Below are positions 53,961 to 64,000 of a stretch of 64,000 nt of DNA, piece after piece. The notes beneath the pieces were generated by a model. That model was given only the letters and a program-made list of their open reading frames with translations. It was not told where the DNA came from and did not search any database. The position numbers were made by a program, and so were the translations under genes. Each line of letters starts with the position of its first letter. Positions within the stretch are counted from its first letter, which is position 1. The DNA comes from Notospermus geniculatus (taxonomy: Eukaryota; Nemertea; Pilidiophora; Heteronemertea; Lineidae): contig NMRB01001092.1 in assembly GCA_002633025.1 (NCBI GenBank), positions 22,685 to 86,684 on the forward strand, in the 5' to 3' direction.

Positions 53961-54897
53961 AGTGATAACTTTACAGAGAATAGAGGAGGATCCTCTCAGA
54001 CTCAAGAAAGTTGTTTACGTGACACGATCAATTGACACCTGACACCTTAGGCTAGTCCAAACCGTAAATTTAGAAGCGGTAAGATTAATGGAATATAGAA
54101 GTGAGTGAAGGTCTCATGCTAATTGTCATGATTGTGATTGCAGCAGCTTGTGCGGAACAAACTATCGGCTTGGAACATGCAGCTTTTAAATTAGTTGTTG
54201 GTGAACTCTATTCCACAGCTGGCAAATTGTCTCACGGAAAGGTGTTTGTTTGCAACTAGGCCCAATCTACCTTGCCTAATCAGTGACAAGTTAACTGGAT
54301 GACCTGAATGTTTTCTCTACAAATCGACACAAATGAAGACGTAGATTTGACTGTAATGTTGCAACCACGGGACAATTTGAGACAATTTGAGACGAAGGAA
54401 ACAAACGGCCTAGCTCTGACAGGAATGTTGTTGCCACCGGATAAAAGGGGGTGTTCTTTTTTGGAACATTTATCGCAACTAGTTTTTCACTAACTTTTAT
54501 GACCGCGATCTTCAAAAATATTTAAAAAAATAGATAATGGCATGTGAAAAATGTGACATCCACAAGTGCGTTAACTCATGAATTAGGAAAACAAAGGACT
54601 TTTGCAGAATGTTGGAAATCAGCCTAATCATTCCCTACTTTACATTGGGTGAGAGAGTCCCAGGCATGTCAACTTGTTGTCACTCAATGCCGGTGAAGCC
54701 CACGACGGGACCTTTATAGCACCATTTATGTGCCAAGGCCCAGCTTGGCGGTTCGGTCGCATTTTTATGATGAAAATCTCACGTATCATGCAGAAATTTC
54801 CTCACGCAAAAATCATGTTGGGATTGATTTATCTGCATTCTCTCAGTACATGTGTATACAGTTCACTTTTTCAGTTGTGTTTGTTTAGTATATATTA

Positions 54898-55054
54898 GGG
54901 AGTTTGAGATCATGCAGCGACTTATCATACAGCGAGATCATGCAGCGACTTATACGTATACGGATAGATTTCTGTACAACAAGGACAAATTTTGTGTATA
55001 CTTCTATCTGTATACGTATAAGGATCCGTGATAAGTCGCTGATCTCAAACTCCC
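54898..55054. mobile_element. MITE with TA target
   Basis: GGGAGTTTGAGATCA..GCGACTTAT is mirrored as ATAAGTCGCTGATCTCAAACTCCC, with TA on each side. The first arm carries an internal duplication. Confidence 0.88.
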
Positions 55055-55299
55055 TAATGTATCCTTGTAAAACATGTTTACAATTGGAGAAGATTTACAA
55101 TAAACGTACAGTGCGATGGCTTGAAGAATACAAAGCAGAAGAGTCATCAAGGTGTAGCAACATGTAGCACAGTTAGGGAATGAATTTAGATCTCTAGGCC
55201 CTATTTTTTATGCTGATTTCGAATATTCTGAATTCCTTTGTTTTAATATCATAGTGTAACAAGAAATCAACTTACACGTCGGGAGGAAGGAAAGCTTTT

Positions 55300-55500
55300 G
55301 ACTAAACGAAGGTGTCCTTTCAAATGCGCTCAATTGGAATGTAAATGCATATTTTATAATCAACCCGGGGGTGAATTGCCACCCAGATGGTACATTCGAA
55401 CACAGTGAGACGAATTGACAGGAAATGATATAGAGGCAAAAAACCCCACGCCGCCTACATTTTGAAAACGATATGAGTCCAACAGTCGGGGAAATTTCGA
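55300..55500. repeat. diverged third copy of the 56992/57430 repeat
   Basis: 'gaaggtgtcctttcaaatg', 'ggaatgtaaatgcatatttt', 'ccacccagatggtacattcg'. Confidence 0.7.
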
Positions 55501-55554
55501 AATGACGCGAAAAAACAGTGCAAAAATCAATGTGGACCCGAATTCCCATTTAAA

Positions 55555-55785
55555 ATTATCTAAATTCCCATTTACCTGTCTTATTCCTGAACTCGGAAAA
55601 AATCCAAGTTGAAGATATCGTATACGCTGCCACTCTTTGGCAGGCTTGGCAGTGGGACAAGCCGAAGTAGCCGAGACAGAACATCACTGTTTCTGACCAT
55701 TGGCCTACCCCCATCCGATTATCATTAGGATTTTGTCATCTTCCGAGTTCATGAATGGGACAGAAGTGGGATTTTAGAGTATACT
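55555..55785. mobile_element. MITE, second copy of the 52372 family
   Basis: 'tctaaattcccatttacctg' ... 'ccgagttcatgaatgggaca' ... 'ttttagagtata'. Confidence 0.8.
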
Positions 55786-55894
55786 GAATTCATTTAAACA
55801 ATACTTACCGAGAATGTATGTAACCTATTCGTGTACCTTTTCACTGCTGACTTCTATAACCCGGGTGGTAATTTTTTTCAGATGGTACTTTGTT

Positions 55895-56096
55895 CCTCTT
55901 ATCAAATAAATTCACCCTAGTGAATATCTATAATCAGTTGTATCAAACGGTGGTAAAGTTTCCCTTATCAAATAAATTCACCCTAATGAATATCTATTAT
56001 CAGTTGTATCAAACGGTGGTAAAGTTTCCCTTATCAAATAAATTCACCCTAATAAATATCTACAATCAGTTGTATCAAACGGTGGTAAAGTTTCCA
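55895..56096. repeat. 66-bp minisatellite, three units, frame-preserving
   Basis: 'cttatcaaataaattcaccc' ... 'caaacggtggtaaagtttcc' three times. 66 bp equals 22 codons, so one frame stays open (NKFTLxNIYxQLYQTVVKFP). Confidence 0.95.
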
Positions 56097-56224
56097 TCAT
56101 GATGGTACTTGTTTTGAAAATTAGCATACCATAAAATCATATTTTTTAAAACTTTTCTGACAAAGTGCATATATGGAGAACATAACCTAAAACAAATTTT
56201 TCTTTGCTCAACTTGCCTGTCAAG

Positions 56225-56570
56225 TGGCAGTGATTTGTTTAATGAGGCGATAATGACACACACGCGAGCAAGTGATTACACAGTAATTCCGATTAGCCAA
56301 TATAATTACTAGTTTAATCAATTAGACTTCTGTTGTGACACTGGTCATTGAAGACTTAATTAAGCGAAGGATTACACAGGAATTCCGATTGCTCAATGTG
56401 TCAATGTCAGCCATTAATCAATTAGACTCCCGCATCTGCGCCACCATGACTTCCTGTTGTGACCACTGGTCATTGACAGCTGTGAGTAGACTTAATCAAG
56501 CGATAACGAGACACAATGTGATCGAGTGATTACACAGGAATTCCGATTGCTCAATGTGACATGTTAATTA
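56225..56570. repeat. imperfect repeats, about 110-150 bp
   Basis: 'aagcga..(a)gcgattacacaggaattccga' and 'ttgctcaatgtg' recur at about 56260, 56370 and 56525. Confidence 0.7.
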
Positions 56571-56991
56571 TAATCAATCCAGTGGCGAAGTTGCCACCCA
56601 GTCATGCCAGTGGTGCATGCATTCAAAACATTTCGCAATCTAGTCAACACGCGGATATCGGTGATTCAATTTTTAAAATTTGATATTTGAACAATTTTCG
56701 GAGGAATAGTATATGTATTTGCGGGATATATGACTGAACAGGACACACGAATTCCATGCCTGGACTAGTCCTCACAAACTGGTTTATCGCAGGTAAGGTG
56801 TTGACTATTTTGTCAAGGCTAAAGAAAGAAACCGTCCATGTTCAGCTCGTATTTGTCTATACGCCAAACCAGATTCAGATTCCGACACATCATTATCACT
56901 CCAGCGACTTGTTCTGTAGTCTGACTTGTATCAATAAGTAATAAAACCATCAGCTAAATATCATAGCGGCATCACAAAAAGTTTGATTAAT

Positions 56992-57564
56992 TTGGACTTC
57001 ATGGAGGTGTCGTTTCGAATGAACTTGATCGGAATGTACATGTTTTTATAATGAATTGAAGGGTGGTCAATACCACCCAGATCAGATGGTACATGCACAT
57101 TCGAACCAGGTGAGACGGAAGTGGTAGAAAAAACGATGAAAGTCCAACAGCAGGGGGACAATTTCGAATTGATACGAAGAAATAGTGCACAAATCCATAT
57201 GAACGCGCCAAATTCTCCATTTAAATGATCTATTTATCTACGAAGGCCTAGCACGTCTGTTCTGCCCCCCCCCCCTTCAAATTGGGCGAAAAAGTATATT
57301 ATGCAAATATTTCCTCACAAACAATAATGCTGAGAGTGATTTGTTTATCACTAATATCTACACTCTCTCAGTATAGGAAAAGTAAGATGAATTTTGCCTT
57401 TTTCATGCTGAAGCTTAATGATATAGTTTGGACTTCACGGAGGTGTCGTTTCGAATGAACTTGATCGGAATGTACATGTTTTTATAATGAATTGAAGGGT
57501 GGTCAATACCACCCAGATCAGATGGTACATGCACATTCGAACCAGGTGAGACGGAGTGGTAGAA
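56992..57564. repeat. direct repeat of about 135 bp, two copies
   Basis: 56992-57126 and 57430-57564 share 'ggaggtgtcgtttcgaatga' through 'cattcgaaccaggtgagacg' almost exactly. Confidence 0.95.
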
Positions 57565-57675
57565 ATTGGCACTTTTTTGTTCTACACTACATTGTGAACG
57601 ATGAAAGTTGAAAGTTCAAAAGTAGGGATGGAATTTCGAATTGACGGGAACAAATTGAGCGCGCCGAATTTTCCA

Positions 57676-57730
57676 TTAGAGAGACTAGATTAGAGAGATT
57701 AGATTAGAGAGACTAGATTAGAGAGACCAG
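57676..57730. repeat. 'agagagactagatt' microsatellite
   Basis: About four copies of a 14-bp unit. Confidence 0.95.
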
Positions 57731-58444
57731 CGCCATGATTGGCTTTAACGAAAAACAATACTCACCAATATCATACAAATCGTATCCACAACGTCAAGGG
57801 CAGGCCTAAATGACACGGACGCTTCCTACGTCAACAAAAGTGAGAATACGAACAGGATTATACTTGGGAAACTCCAACACACGATTTCTGTTAAAGCTGC
57901 ACCACTGTATTGAATTCAGAAAGTAGCCAAGTAAAATGTCTGAATGTACCAGAGCTCTGCCTGCAATTACTTTCATGAAGATTAGAAATACCTATCCTTA
58001 TGTCTAGTATTTTACCATTGTCTAATTTACCATTGTCTGAAATGACCACCGTTATCTACTAGTCTTGATTCTTTGAAGTACGTACCACGCCAGCATTTGG
58101 ACACATTGGTGAAGCTACACTGTGCTGATAATTTGAAAATATCGTAAAATTCAATATGATCCTACTGTGAGGTAAATATTGTATCAACGGTAAAGCATGG
58201 TGATATTTTGTTTCTCTTATCAAATCAAATCAATTGCAATCTAGTGGTAAATCTAGTGGTAAAATCACCATCCCATGGCGCATGTCTCTTTATAGGCTAC
58301 CTACATCTAGCGTTGTGTCCGCACATTGCTAAAGATTTCGACATATCAAAGTCCTTCCCTGTGTCAAAGTCCTTCCCTTAGTTGTTTTATTGACCGAATC
58401 CCCAATGTCACCGGTCTGTTCCTTTGCTAGATTGTGAAATTTTT

Positions 58445-59170
58445 TGCAATTGTTAAATAAATTTCAGTTTTACTAATGGAAAGCTCTCAGTGAGGACAAT
58501 GTCTGCAACCATATTACATGTATCTGTTGCCCGATAGCTGTTGCCGTGCATACCGCAGGCCATGGTCAGCACAATTCCAGTGTGTTTCCCGTTCTTATTG
58601 ACTGAGCGAATAACTAGGCTCTGCCCCGCCCATGTCATGATATAAACAGCAGACACAGGCCTATGCCCAAACCAAAACTGCCCGAACGGGTGCTAAGAGT
58701 TCGACACATCACTGCACTAACGATTTCAAAAGTCGTGGAAGTCATCCCCTTGCTGTACCTGTGAATAAAATGAATGAAAATCCCCGAATATTCGATCCGT
58801 AGTTTTACTGAATACATGTAGTTAAATAATTTCAGTTTTACTGACGAAAATTGCTCGTGGAGGGCAATGACCGCACACCTCATTATTTGTTATCTGCATG
58901 ATGAATTGCCGATACATGTACATGTAGGCATACCCCCGCGCGTTTAGTAGATTGTAAAATTTTTGGGAATAGTTAAATAATTTCAGTTTTACTGACGAAA
59001 ATTGCTCGTGGGGGGCAATGACCGCACACGTCATTATCTGATGAATTGCCGATACATGTAGGCATACCCCCGCGCGTTTAGTAGATTGTGAAATTTTTGG
59101 GAATAGTTAAATATATTTCAGTTTTACTAACGAAAAGCTGCCATGGGGGGAAATGACTGCAAACAGTCTG
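58445..59170. repeat. tandem repeats of about 135-160 bp
   Basis: 'agttaaata(a)tttcagttttactgacgaaa' with 'ggcatacccccgcgcgttta' recurs four times; the middle units are nearly identical. Confidence 0.9.
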
Positions 59171-59493
59171 GGAAATTAGCATAAACCGTGTACCTACATG
59201 CACAGATGCAATGGGAATTCCCGTTTTCCATTCCGGTTCACTGATTTTGCGGTTTAGTGGTGACATTTGGAACTCATTCATATGATTGGGTATTTGTTGT
59301 AAACTTCTGGAATGGCTGATAACGGGCAATGTTTGGCGCATGTTGATCGTTTGTGGTCTGTTATTCTCGTTATCCTCGCTGTAATTGATAACCAGGGAGA
59401 CGCCGTCACCAAGTTCCTTGATACAGACTAGTACAGCAACCATTCATAACAGCTGAGACTGCTGTTCATTGATGTGGAGTTGTTTTCCCATAC

Positions 59494-59922
59494 TGTCGAA
59501 ATCTGCAGGGAGATTTCTACTGAACTTTTTGACTAGATCCAGGAGAGAGCAGAAAAGCACGACTTGACTCATTGATTTCTAACTAACATCTGATTTATTA
59601 GTCTAAGAAACACATGGCATTGCATATTACATAATACAAGCGGAAATAACAGTTCACTGAGTTGGTAATTCCTAAAGATAACAAGAGTGCCTGTTCTCAG
59701 GCTCTGGTGTGAGAGAAAGATATTTTTGTTGGCTGAACTAATTGGTAGATTACTATAGAAACAGGACGTCTTTGTGATGATTATGTAATGATAATCGGCT
59801 AAGTTAGCTGAAAGAGAGAGTCTGTAGTCAAGAGGTCTGAGAATGTTGTTTTAGGGAAAGTTAATTATGGTGGTAAGATTGGCTAATGCTAATAACATTG
59901 AAATTTGACAGAATTCTCGACA
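59494..59922 (-). repeat. 3' LTR of the gag-only BEL/Pao element
   Basis: 429 bp, TGTCGA...TCGACA. About three differences from the partner LTR at 61516-61944. Confidence 0.95.
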
Positions 59923-60422
59923 CTCCCGCCGGCGAAAGATAAAGTACTTGTGTTTTGACTGACAATCGTTCATGCGTAAACTTAAGCAGCAGAATAGATA
60001 CATAAGGCATACGTGACCAGAAGTCCTGTGTACATTGCGTTGTGTAACGATGAACATGACGAGTATTGATAATGATCACAATGTATATGAAGAGCATGGT
60101 GGATATCCAAATGTTGCGATGTTGTGAACGTGAGACTTAATCCGTTGAATTGAAATGATGGAACACAAATATTGAAGTCATAGCGATGAATTAGATATAA
60201 ATGTCCGAGTCATGATATTGAGAGTTCGTGTAGATGGGTCCTTTTCTCGGTACATCCCTCGTTCTGGATGTAGATAGTTCTCAAAGACGGCAGGCGCCGT
60301 AACCCCGACGGAGGGAAAAGGATCTCAGACGGCAGGCGTCGTAACCCCGACGGAGGGAGGCTGACGGGGGCTACACCTTGCCCAAGGGTGACCCGTATTT
60401 GGAGGAAACGTTCAGTTTTACC

Positions 60423-61391
60423 TTAATCAGGTGGCTGCATACCATCCTGCGGTTCTTCTTTGGCGAAGTAGTCATGGAGGCTGGCGTGGTGAAATCTGTT
60501 ACAGCTGCGGCATCGTTTTTCATTTCGACATTCAGTGTAGAAATGCGGTCCAAGGCAGTTGGTGCACATGTTTCTGGCAAAGATGGCGTTGAATCTATCT
60601 CTCGGCGGTAAACGACAGTCAAAGGCAGAATGCAACTGAGCACAGAATGGACACTTTTTTGGCGGTTTGTTGAAATGAGATTGGTTTGGCACTACACTGA
60701 CGAAAGAATCTACGGAACAGGGTTTGGTGTCCTGATGGGAATTCGATTGATTAGGCGTATTCCGGTTGTCACGTGGCGTATCCAGAGTGGACTCTGTACG
60801 TTCCCCGAGATTTTCCAGTTGAGTGGTGAAGGCATCCAAAAATAACTTTAAATCGAAATGGTCATGTTGACCACAGGTTCCCATTTTCTCACGAAGGAAT
60901 TTCGGCAACTTACGTTCGAGTATAGGTACGATGAAGGGTGCACAGTTCGTGTTGATGACGTCAGCTTCAATGCTGTCCCAGAAGGATGACCACTGTGTCA
61001 GAGTTCCATCGAATGTTGGCAATTTGAGTTTCGGTAGTTGAGCTGTTTTGTTCTCTGGCTGGGTTTTCGGCGTTGGCGTATGTTCGGCGGCGGCGGCTGT
61101 TTTTTCCTTTGCTAGCGATCTTTCGATGATGATAAGGCATGTCTTGTTGGTCGTTCTGGTTTTCACTTGTTCGATGATGGCAGCTTTGCACTGTTCGGCG
61201 GTGGAGGTTTTCTGCATTTCGGCGGTGATCAGCTTGTTTAGGTTGTTGATGTTTTCAAAGGCGTCGGTCATGAGGCGGTAGGCGATTTCCTTGGCGTTGG
61301 CGGTGTCGGCTTTTGAGGCTTTTTCATATTCGGCGTTGAAGATTTGGTAGAAGGCGTGGCGTACGATTGATAAGGCGTCTAGATTTTCCAT
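60423..61391 (-). CDS. Gag of BEL/Pao type, internally deleted
   Basis: 322 residues. N-terminal helical region, then LPKLKLPTFDGTLTQWSSFW (119-138), the start of the DUF1759-like Pao Gag block. It then jumps to APFIVPILERKLPKFLREKM, which normally lies well downstream, so about 80-100 residues of the usual capsid part are missing in frame. Residues 247-306 carry Pao-type zinc knuckles (CPFC, then CTNC, then CRSC with the H..H pairs). Gag packages element RNA into particles. No pol frame follows. It is the only gene in this element. Confidence 0.85.
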   Translation of the reverse strand: MENLDALSIVRHAFYQIFNAEYEKASKADTANAKEIAYRLMTDAFENINNLNKLITAEMQKTSTAEQCKAAIIEQVKTRTTNKTCLIIIERSLAKEKTAAAAEHTPTPKTQPENKTAQLPKLKLPTFDGTLTQWSSFWDSIEADVINTNCAPFIVPILERKLPKFLREKMGTCGQHDHFDLKLFLDAFTTQLENLGERTESTLDTPRDNRNTPNQSNSHQDTKPCSVDSFVSVVPNQSHFNKPPKKCPFCAQLHSAFDCRLPPRDRFNAIFARNMCTNCLGPHFYTECRNEKRCRSCNRFHHASLHDYFAKEEPQDGMQPPD

Positions 61392-61497
61392 GGTGAATTT
61401 CGGCGGGTTCGGCGGTTTTGGCTGGTGGTTTCTTGATCGGTGTCGGTAGGTTCGGCTGTTGTTGAGGCGTTCCTCGTCTTGTCCTTGTTATAGTCTC

Positions 61498-61515
61498 ATC
61501 CTGGTCGCGGCACCA
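61498..61515 (-). promoter_or_regulatory. primer-binding site
   Basis: TGGTGCCGCGACCAGGAT on the minus strand, directly next to the 5' LTR end. It starts with the TGG expected from pairing to a tRNA CCA end. Confidence 0.75.
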
Positions 61516-61944
61516 TGTCGAAATCTGCAGGGAGATTTCTACTGAACTTTTTGACTAGATCCAGGAGAGAGCAGAAAAGCACGACTTGACTCATTGATTT
61601 CTAACTAACATCTGATTTATTAGTCTAAGAAACACATGGCATTGCATATTACATAATACAAGCGGAAATAACAGTTCGGTGAGTTGGTAATTCCTAAAGA
61701 TAACAAGAGTGCCTGTTCTCAGGCTCTGGTGTGAGAGAAAGATATTTTTGTTGGCTGAACTAATTGGTAGATTACTATAGAAACAGGACGTCTTTGTGAT
61801 GATTATGTAATGATAATCGGCTAAGTTAGCTGAAAGAGAGAGTCTGTAGTCAAGAGGTCTGAGAATGTTGTTTTAGAGAAAGTTAATTATGGTGGTAAGA
61901 TTGGCTAATGCTAATAACATTGAAATTTGACAGAATTCTCGACA
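61516..61944 (-). repeat. 5' LTR of the gag-only BEL/Pao element
   Basis: 429 bp, TGTCGA...TCGACA ends. Confidence 0.95.
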
Positions 61945-63844
61945 GCCGGTATGCCAGGCAAGTTGGTCTTTTCTCGGAAGGAGCCCCAGAATTCGCTGAC
62001 GTTACACCGGCACGGCGGCGAGATCCGCAGTCCGGCAATATGCATCTGGTTCTCACCAGTCTATCTGTCCTGACGGTCATCTAGCCTGGTTCGAATCCAC
62101 CACATTTCCCGTTTCTGAGGTGGTGACAGCCTCAGCCAATCATCGGGGCACGAAGGAAAATCGACGCGCCAATCAAAATCCGTGTTACAAATTCGAGCGT
62201 GAAGAGCAAAGAAAGTGTCCAACGGTGATTTGTTTCGCAAGTTCTGATTGCTCGGAGGCGGGGTCAAGTAGGGAATAGGTTCATTAATAATTTATGCATT
62301 AACGGAAAAGATGACACGATTCGGACAAGGCTAAAGACGGAGTTCATACGGAGTCGATAGCCTTGTTTGGACAAGATGGCAATATGTTAATGATGCCATA
62401 CATACAAACAACCTCCTCATCAGTCTCAAAACGGAGTTTTCTTTATTATGAGCCACTTCGATAATGCCTCTGGACAATTCACAGCCGCTGGTCGGCATTT
62501 GCAACCTTTTTAGGTCGCCCTTTCCCTTCTTTCACTTCTCGCTTCGGCATCCTGTCTGCTGCGGTTTGCACGACCATCTCAGTATTGACAGGCAGTGAAG
62601 TTAGCGTACTGTGCATGCTCAGAAGCCAGGAGCGGAAATCGGAAGTTCCATTTTCGTGGGCGGTGAAAATGATCGGGTGCCAACTTTAGCTTGGCGGTTT
62701 AGGACCACTTTAAAAGGACGTCATATCCGAATCGTCTGTGTGACTTGGAAAAGTACTTCGGCAGAACCAGTTCGTCTTTGTCGTGTATTTGTACAACTGT
62801 TGGTGATTTTATTTGGAGACTCATGGTCATCTTTTCATGAATTCTACGCAAACCAGGACGTGGGCACAAAATAATGAACAAGGTTTTCCAACACCATAAA
62901 TTCTGTTTTTGAGTCGTAGAGTGTCCATACCAATATATCAGGCATAAGCTACCCATTGGTACGTCATGGGTTTAGAGCAGGTGCATTTGGTACGTCATGA
63001 ACCCGGAAGTGATTCCAACGCAAAATGGCGGGTGTGTCGAATCCTGTTTTTGCCACTTTTTAATCCATCGTAATCGACCTTCCAAGCAAGAGGTAATTAG
63101 CCATGCATAGTATCATTTGAAAGCATAGGATTTACATGTATAGAATAAGATGGCCCAGTGAGTTTTGTAAACATCGTAGCTTTAAAGGCATAGTAAACCA
63201 AGAAAGCGAGGTCTTTTGAGAGAGCAAGTGCAGTGCCCGTTCCGGTGATTCCGTAACGTTTGCACATATCATTTTCCTTATGTTCTTCAGCGGTTGCCTT
63301 GACGTACTTACCGAAGTAAAAGCAACAACAGAACACACGTCCCTATGCAAATATAACCAGCTGACGGCACTATCCCTCAAAGGGAACGGGGAATGGTGGT
63401 GACGGAATTTTTTTTTGTGACGGAATCACGCATCTCCGTTATTCCGTCACGCAGGGTGTTAGTTAACCTCAGGCCAAAGGTTTTAAAATGAGAAAAGTCA
63501 AAACTTCAGACAAGCCTTACTTCTGGGTTAATTGAGCTAATTGTTTATGCTGTACTTTTCGCGCCACCGAGCCATGGGGGGCGTTGTCAACGGTACGATG
63601 GTCGACGGTCCAAGAAGAGAGGGGCATGGACTCCAGGGGCCCGGCCGGCAGGGCTTGTCTTTTAAGGTGCGCAATTGCGCTCGCGCACCATAGCGCACCT
63701 AAAATCACGCCGAGGTGCGCAAAAAATAGTGCGTCTCACAATTTTTCACCTTCAAAATTCGCGCGCCTCGCTGAAAAGATCGTTATCAACGAGAGAGTGT
63801 GAGAAAAGGCCCCAAAACCATGAAGACGTCCTGCCTTCTAAAGG
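61945..63844. other. non-coding stretch
   Basis: No exon recognised with confidence. A minus-strand ORF at 63097-63336 runs over a GTAAGT donor-like site but has no supported start or acceptor. A short inverted repeat lies at 63418-63450 (gtgacggaat / attccgtcac). Confidence 0.4.
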
Positions 63845-64000
63845 GTGGCGCACACGAGCGACTAAATCTGGGCGACTGCCGACGAGACTGCCGACGGCGA
63901 CGTCGCCGGCGACCGTCGGGTCCGAGGTCGCTGGCCGACCAGTTGCCCGATCATTTCAGTGAACCGTCCGCAAACGGGATACGACGTCCGGAAGCGACCG
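63845..64000. mobile_element. possible MITE arm cut by the window end
   Basis: 'ggcgcacacgagcgac' begins a GC-rich segment with internal palindromes (gccgacggcgacgtcgccggc). The partner end is outside the window. Confidence 0.35.

Larger units (their letters stand above)
52921..54181. repeat. 630-bp tandem duplication
   Basis: Copies at 52921-53550 and 53551-54181, about 97-98% identical by eye, from 'ggagtttgaccgctgcgcaa' to 'cggcttggaacatgca'. Confidence 0.97.
59494..61944 (-). mobile_element. gag-only BEL/Pao LTR retrotransposon
   Basis: Two 429-bp LTRs enclose 1593 bp on the minus strand. Directly after the 5' LTR there is a primer-binding site beginning TGGTGCCGCGACCAG, then a 322-aa gag ORF, then about 500 bp without ORFs. 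There is no protease, reverse transcriptase, RNase H or integrase. The LTRs are about 99% identical, so the insertion is young, and gag is intact. It would depend on a full element elsewhere. Flanks (ccatac / gccggt) do not form a TSD, which points to recombination between elements or a deletion after insertion. Confidence 0.9.

Noticed and set aside
58822-59034. 70-aa ORF 'HEQFSSVKLKLFNY'
   Set aside because: Repeats with the 135-160 bp tandem units; no conservation between units beyond DNA identity.
60230-60375. Duplicated 'agacggcaggcgccgtaacc' as a regulatory pair
   Set aside because: Simple 50-bp tandem duplication in the non-coding 3' part of the BEL/Pao element.
63097-63380. Two minus-strand ORFs with regular-looking protein sequence
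   Set aside because: A GTAAGT site lies inside, but no supported start, acceptor or domain; left as uncertain.

Overview
The window looks like a draft assembly of a marine invertebrate animal genome. The signs are split exons with GT/AG borders, a TTAGGG-type (CCCTAA) interstitial telomeric tract, a 231-base run of N at 32828-33058, many TIR/MITE elements, tRNA-like SINEs, an L1/Tx1-type LINE and a BEL/Pao LTR element. I cannot name the species. The interspersed TGACCT-rich and TAGGCCTA-rich repeats fit an echinoderm, hemichordate, lancelet or mollusc-type genome, but this is inference.

Layout. 1-2.6 kb: the edge of a virus-like (Polinton/adintovirus-type) element on the minus strand with a packaging ATPase, two small overlapping ORFs, a membrane zinc-finger ORF and a decayed second ATPase fragment. 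2.6-5.5 kb: repeats, an interstitial telomere tract, a SINE and nested fold-backs. 5.7-22.5 kb: four exons on the plus strand with matching splice phases form a putative LamG-type gene. Its introns carry a MULE-like element, mariner MITEs, an AT-rich satellite, a nuclear-receptor-half-site repeat and a 5'-truncated LINE with a clear 12-bp target-site duplication. 22.8-28 kb: MITEs, SINEs and interspersed repeats shared with 41.6-44.1 kb. 28-37 kb: duplicated blocks, a transposase pseudogene, then a long, apparently intact DDE transposase gene. Its catalytic spacing closely parallels RAG1/Transib, and it contains a PHD-like finger. Six MITEs follow it within 2 kb. 37-47 kb: palindromic arrays, a solo LTR, a 500-bp element with CACTGTG ends and a 5-bp TSD (Transib/RAG-like), and TGACCT repeats. 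47.4-48.2 kb: a two-exon gene for a predicted 86-aa secreted peptide. 49-54.2 kb: an OB-fold-like TE-associated ORF, a Fanzor/TnpB zinc-ribbon remnant, and a 630-bp tandem duplication that copies a TATA promoter and first-exon candidate. 54.2-64 kb: minisatellites, MITEs and a young gag-only BEL/Pao retrotransposon with two 429-bp LTRs.

The window is mostly mobile DNA. Genes that may be host genes are the LamG-type gene, the small secreted-peptide gene and perhaps the gene that starts inside the 630-bp duplication. The most notable items are the RAG1-like transposase with an embedded PHD-like finger (31.9-35.1 kb), the RSS-like 500-bp element with its empty-site copy (43.5 kb), the Fanzor-type remnant (52.1 kb), the virus-like cluster (0-2.2 kb) and the previously hidden secreted-peptide gene (47.4 kb). 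All assignments come from reading the sequence; no database search was possible.
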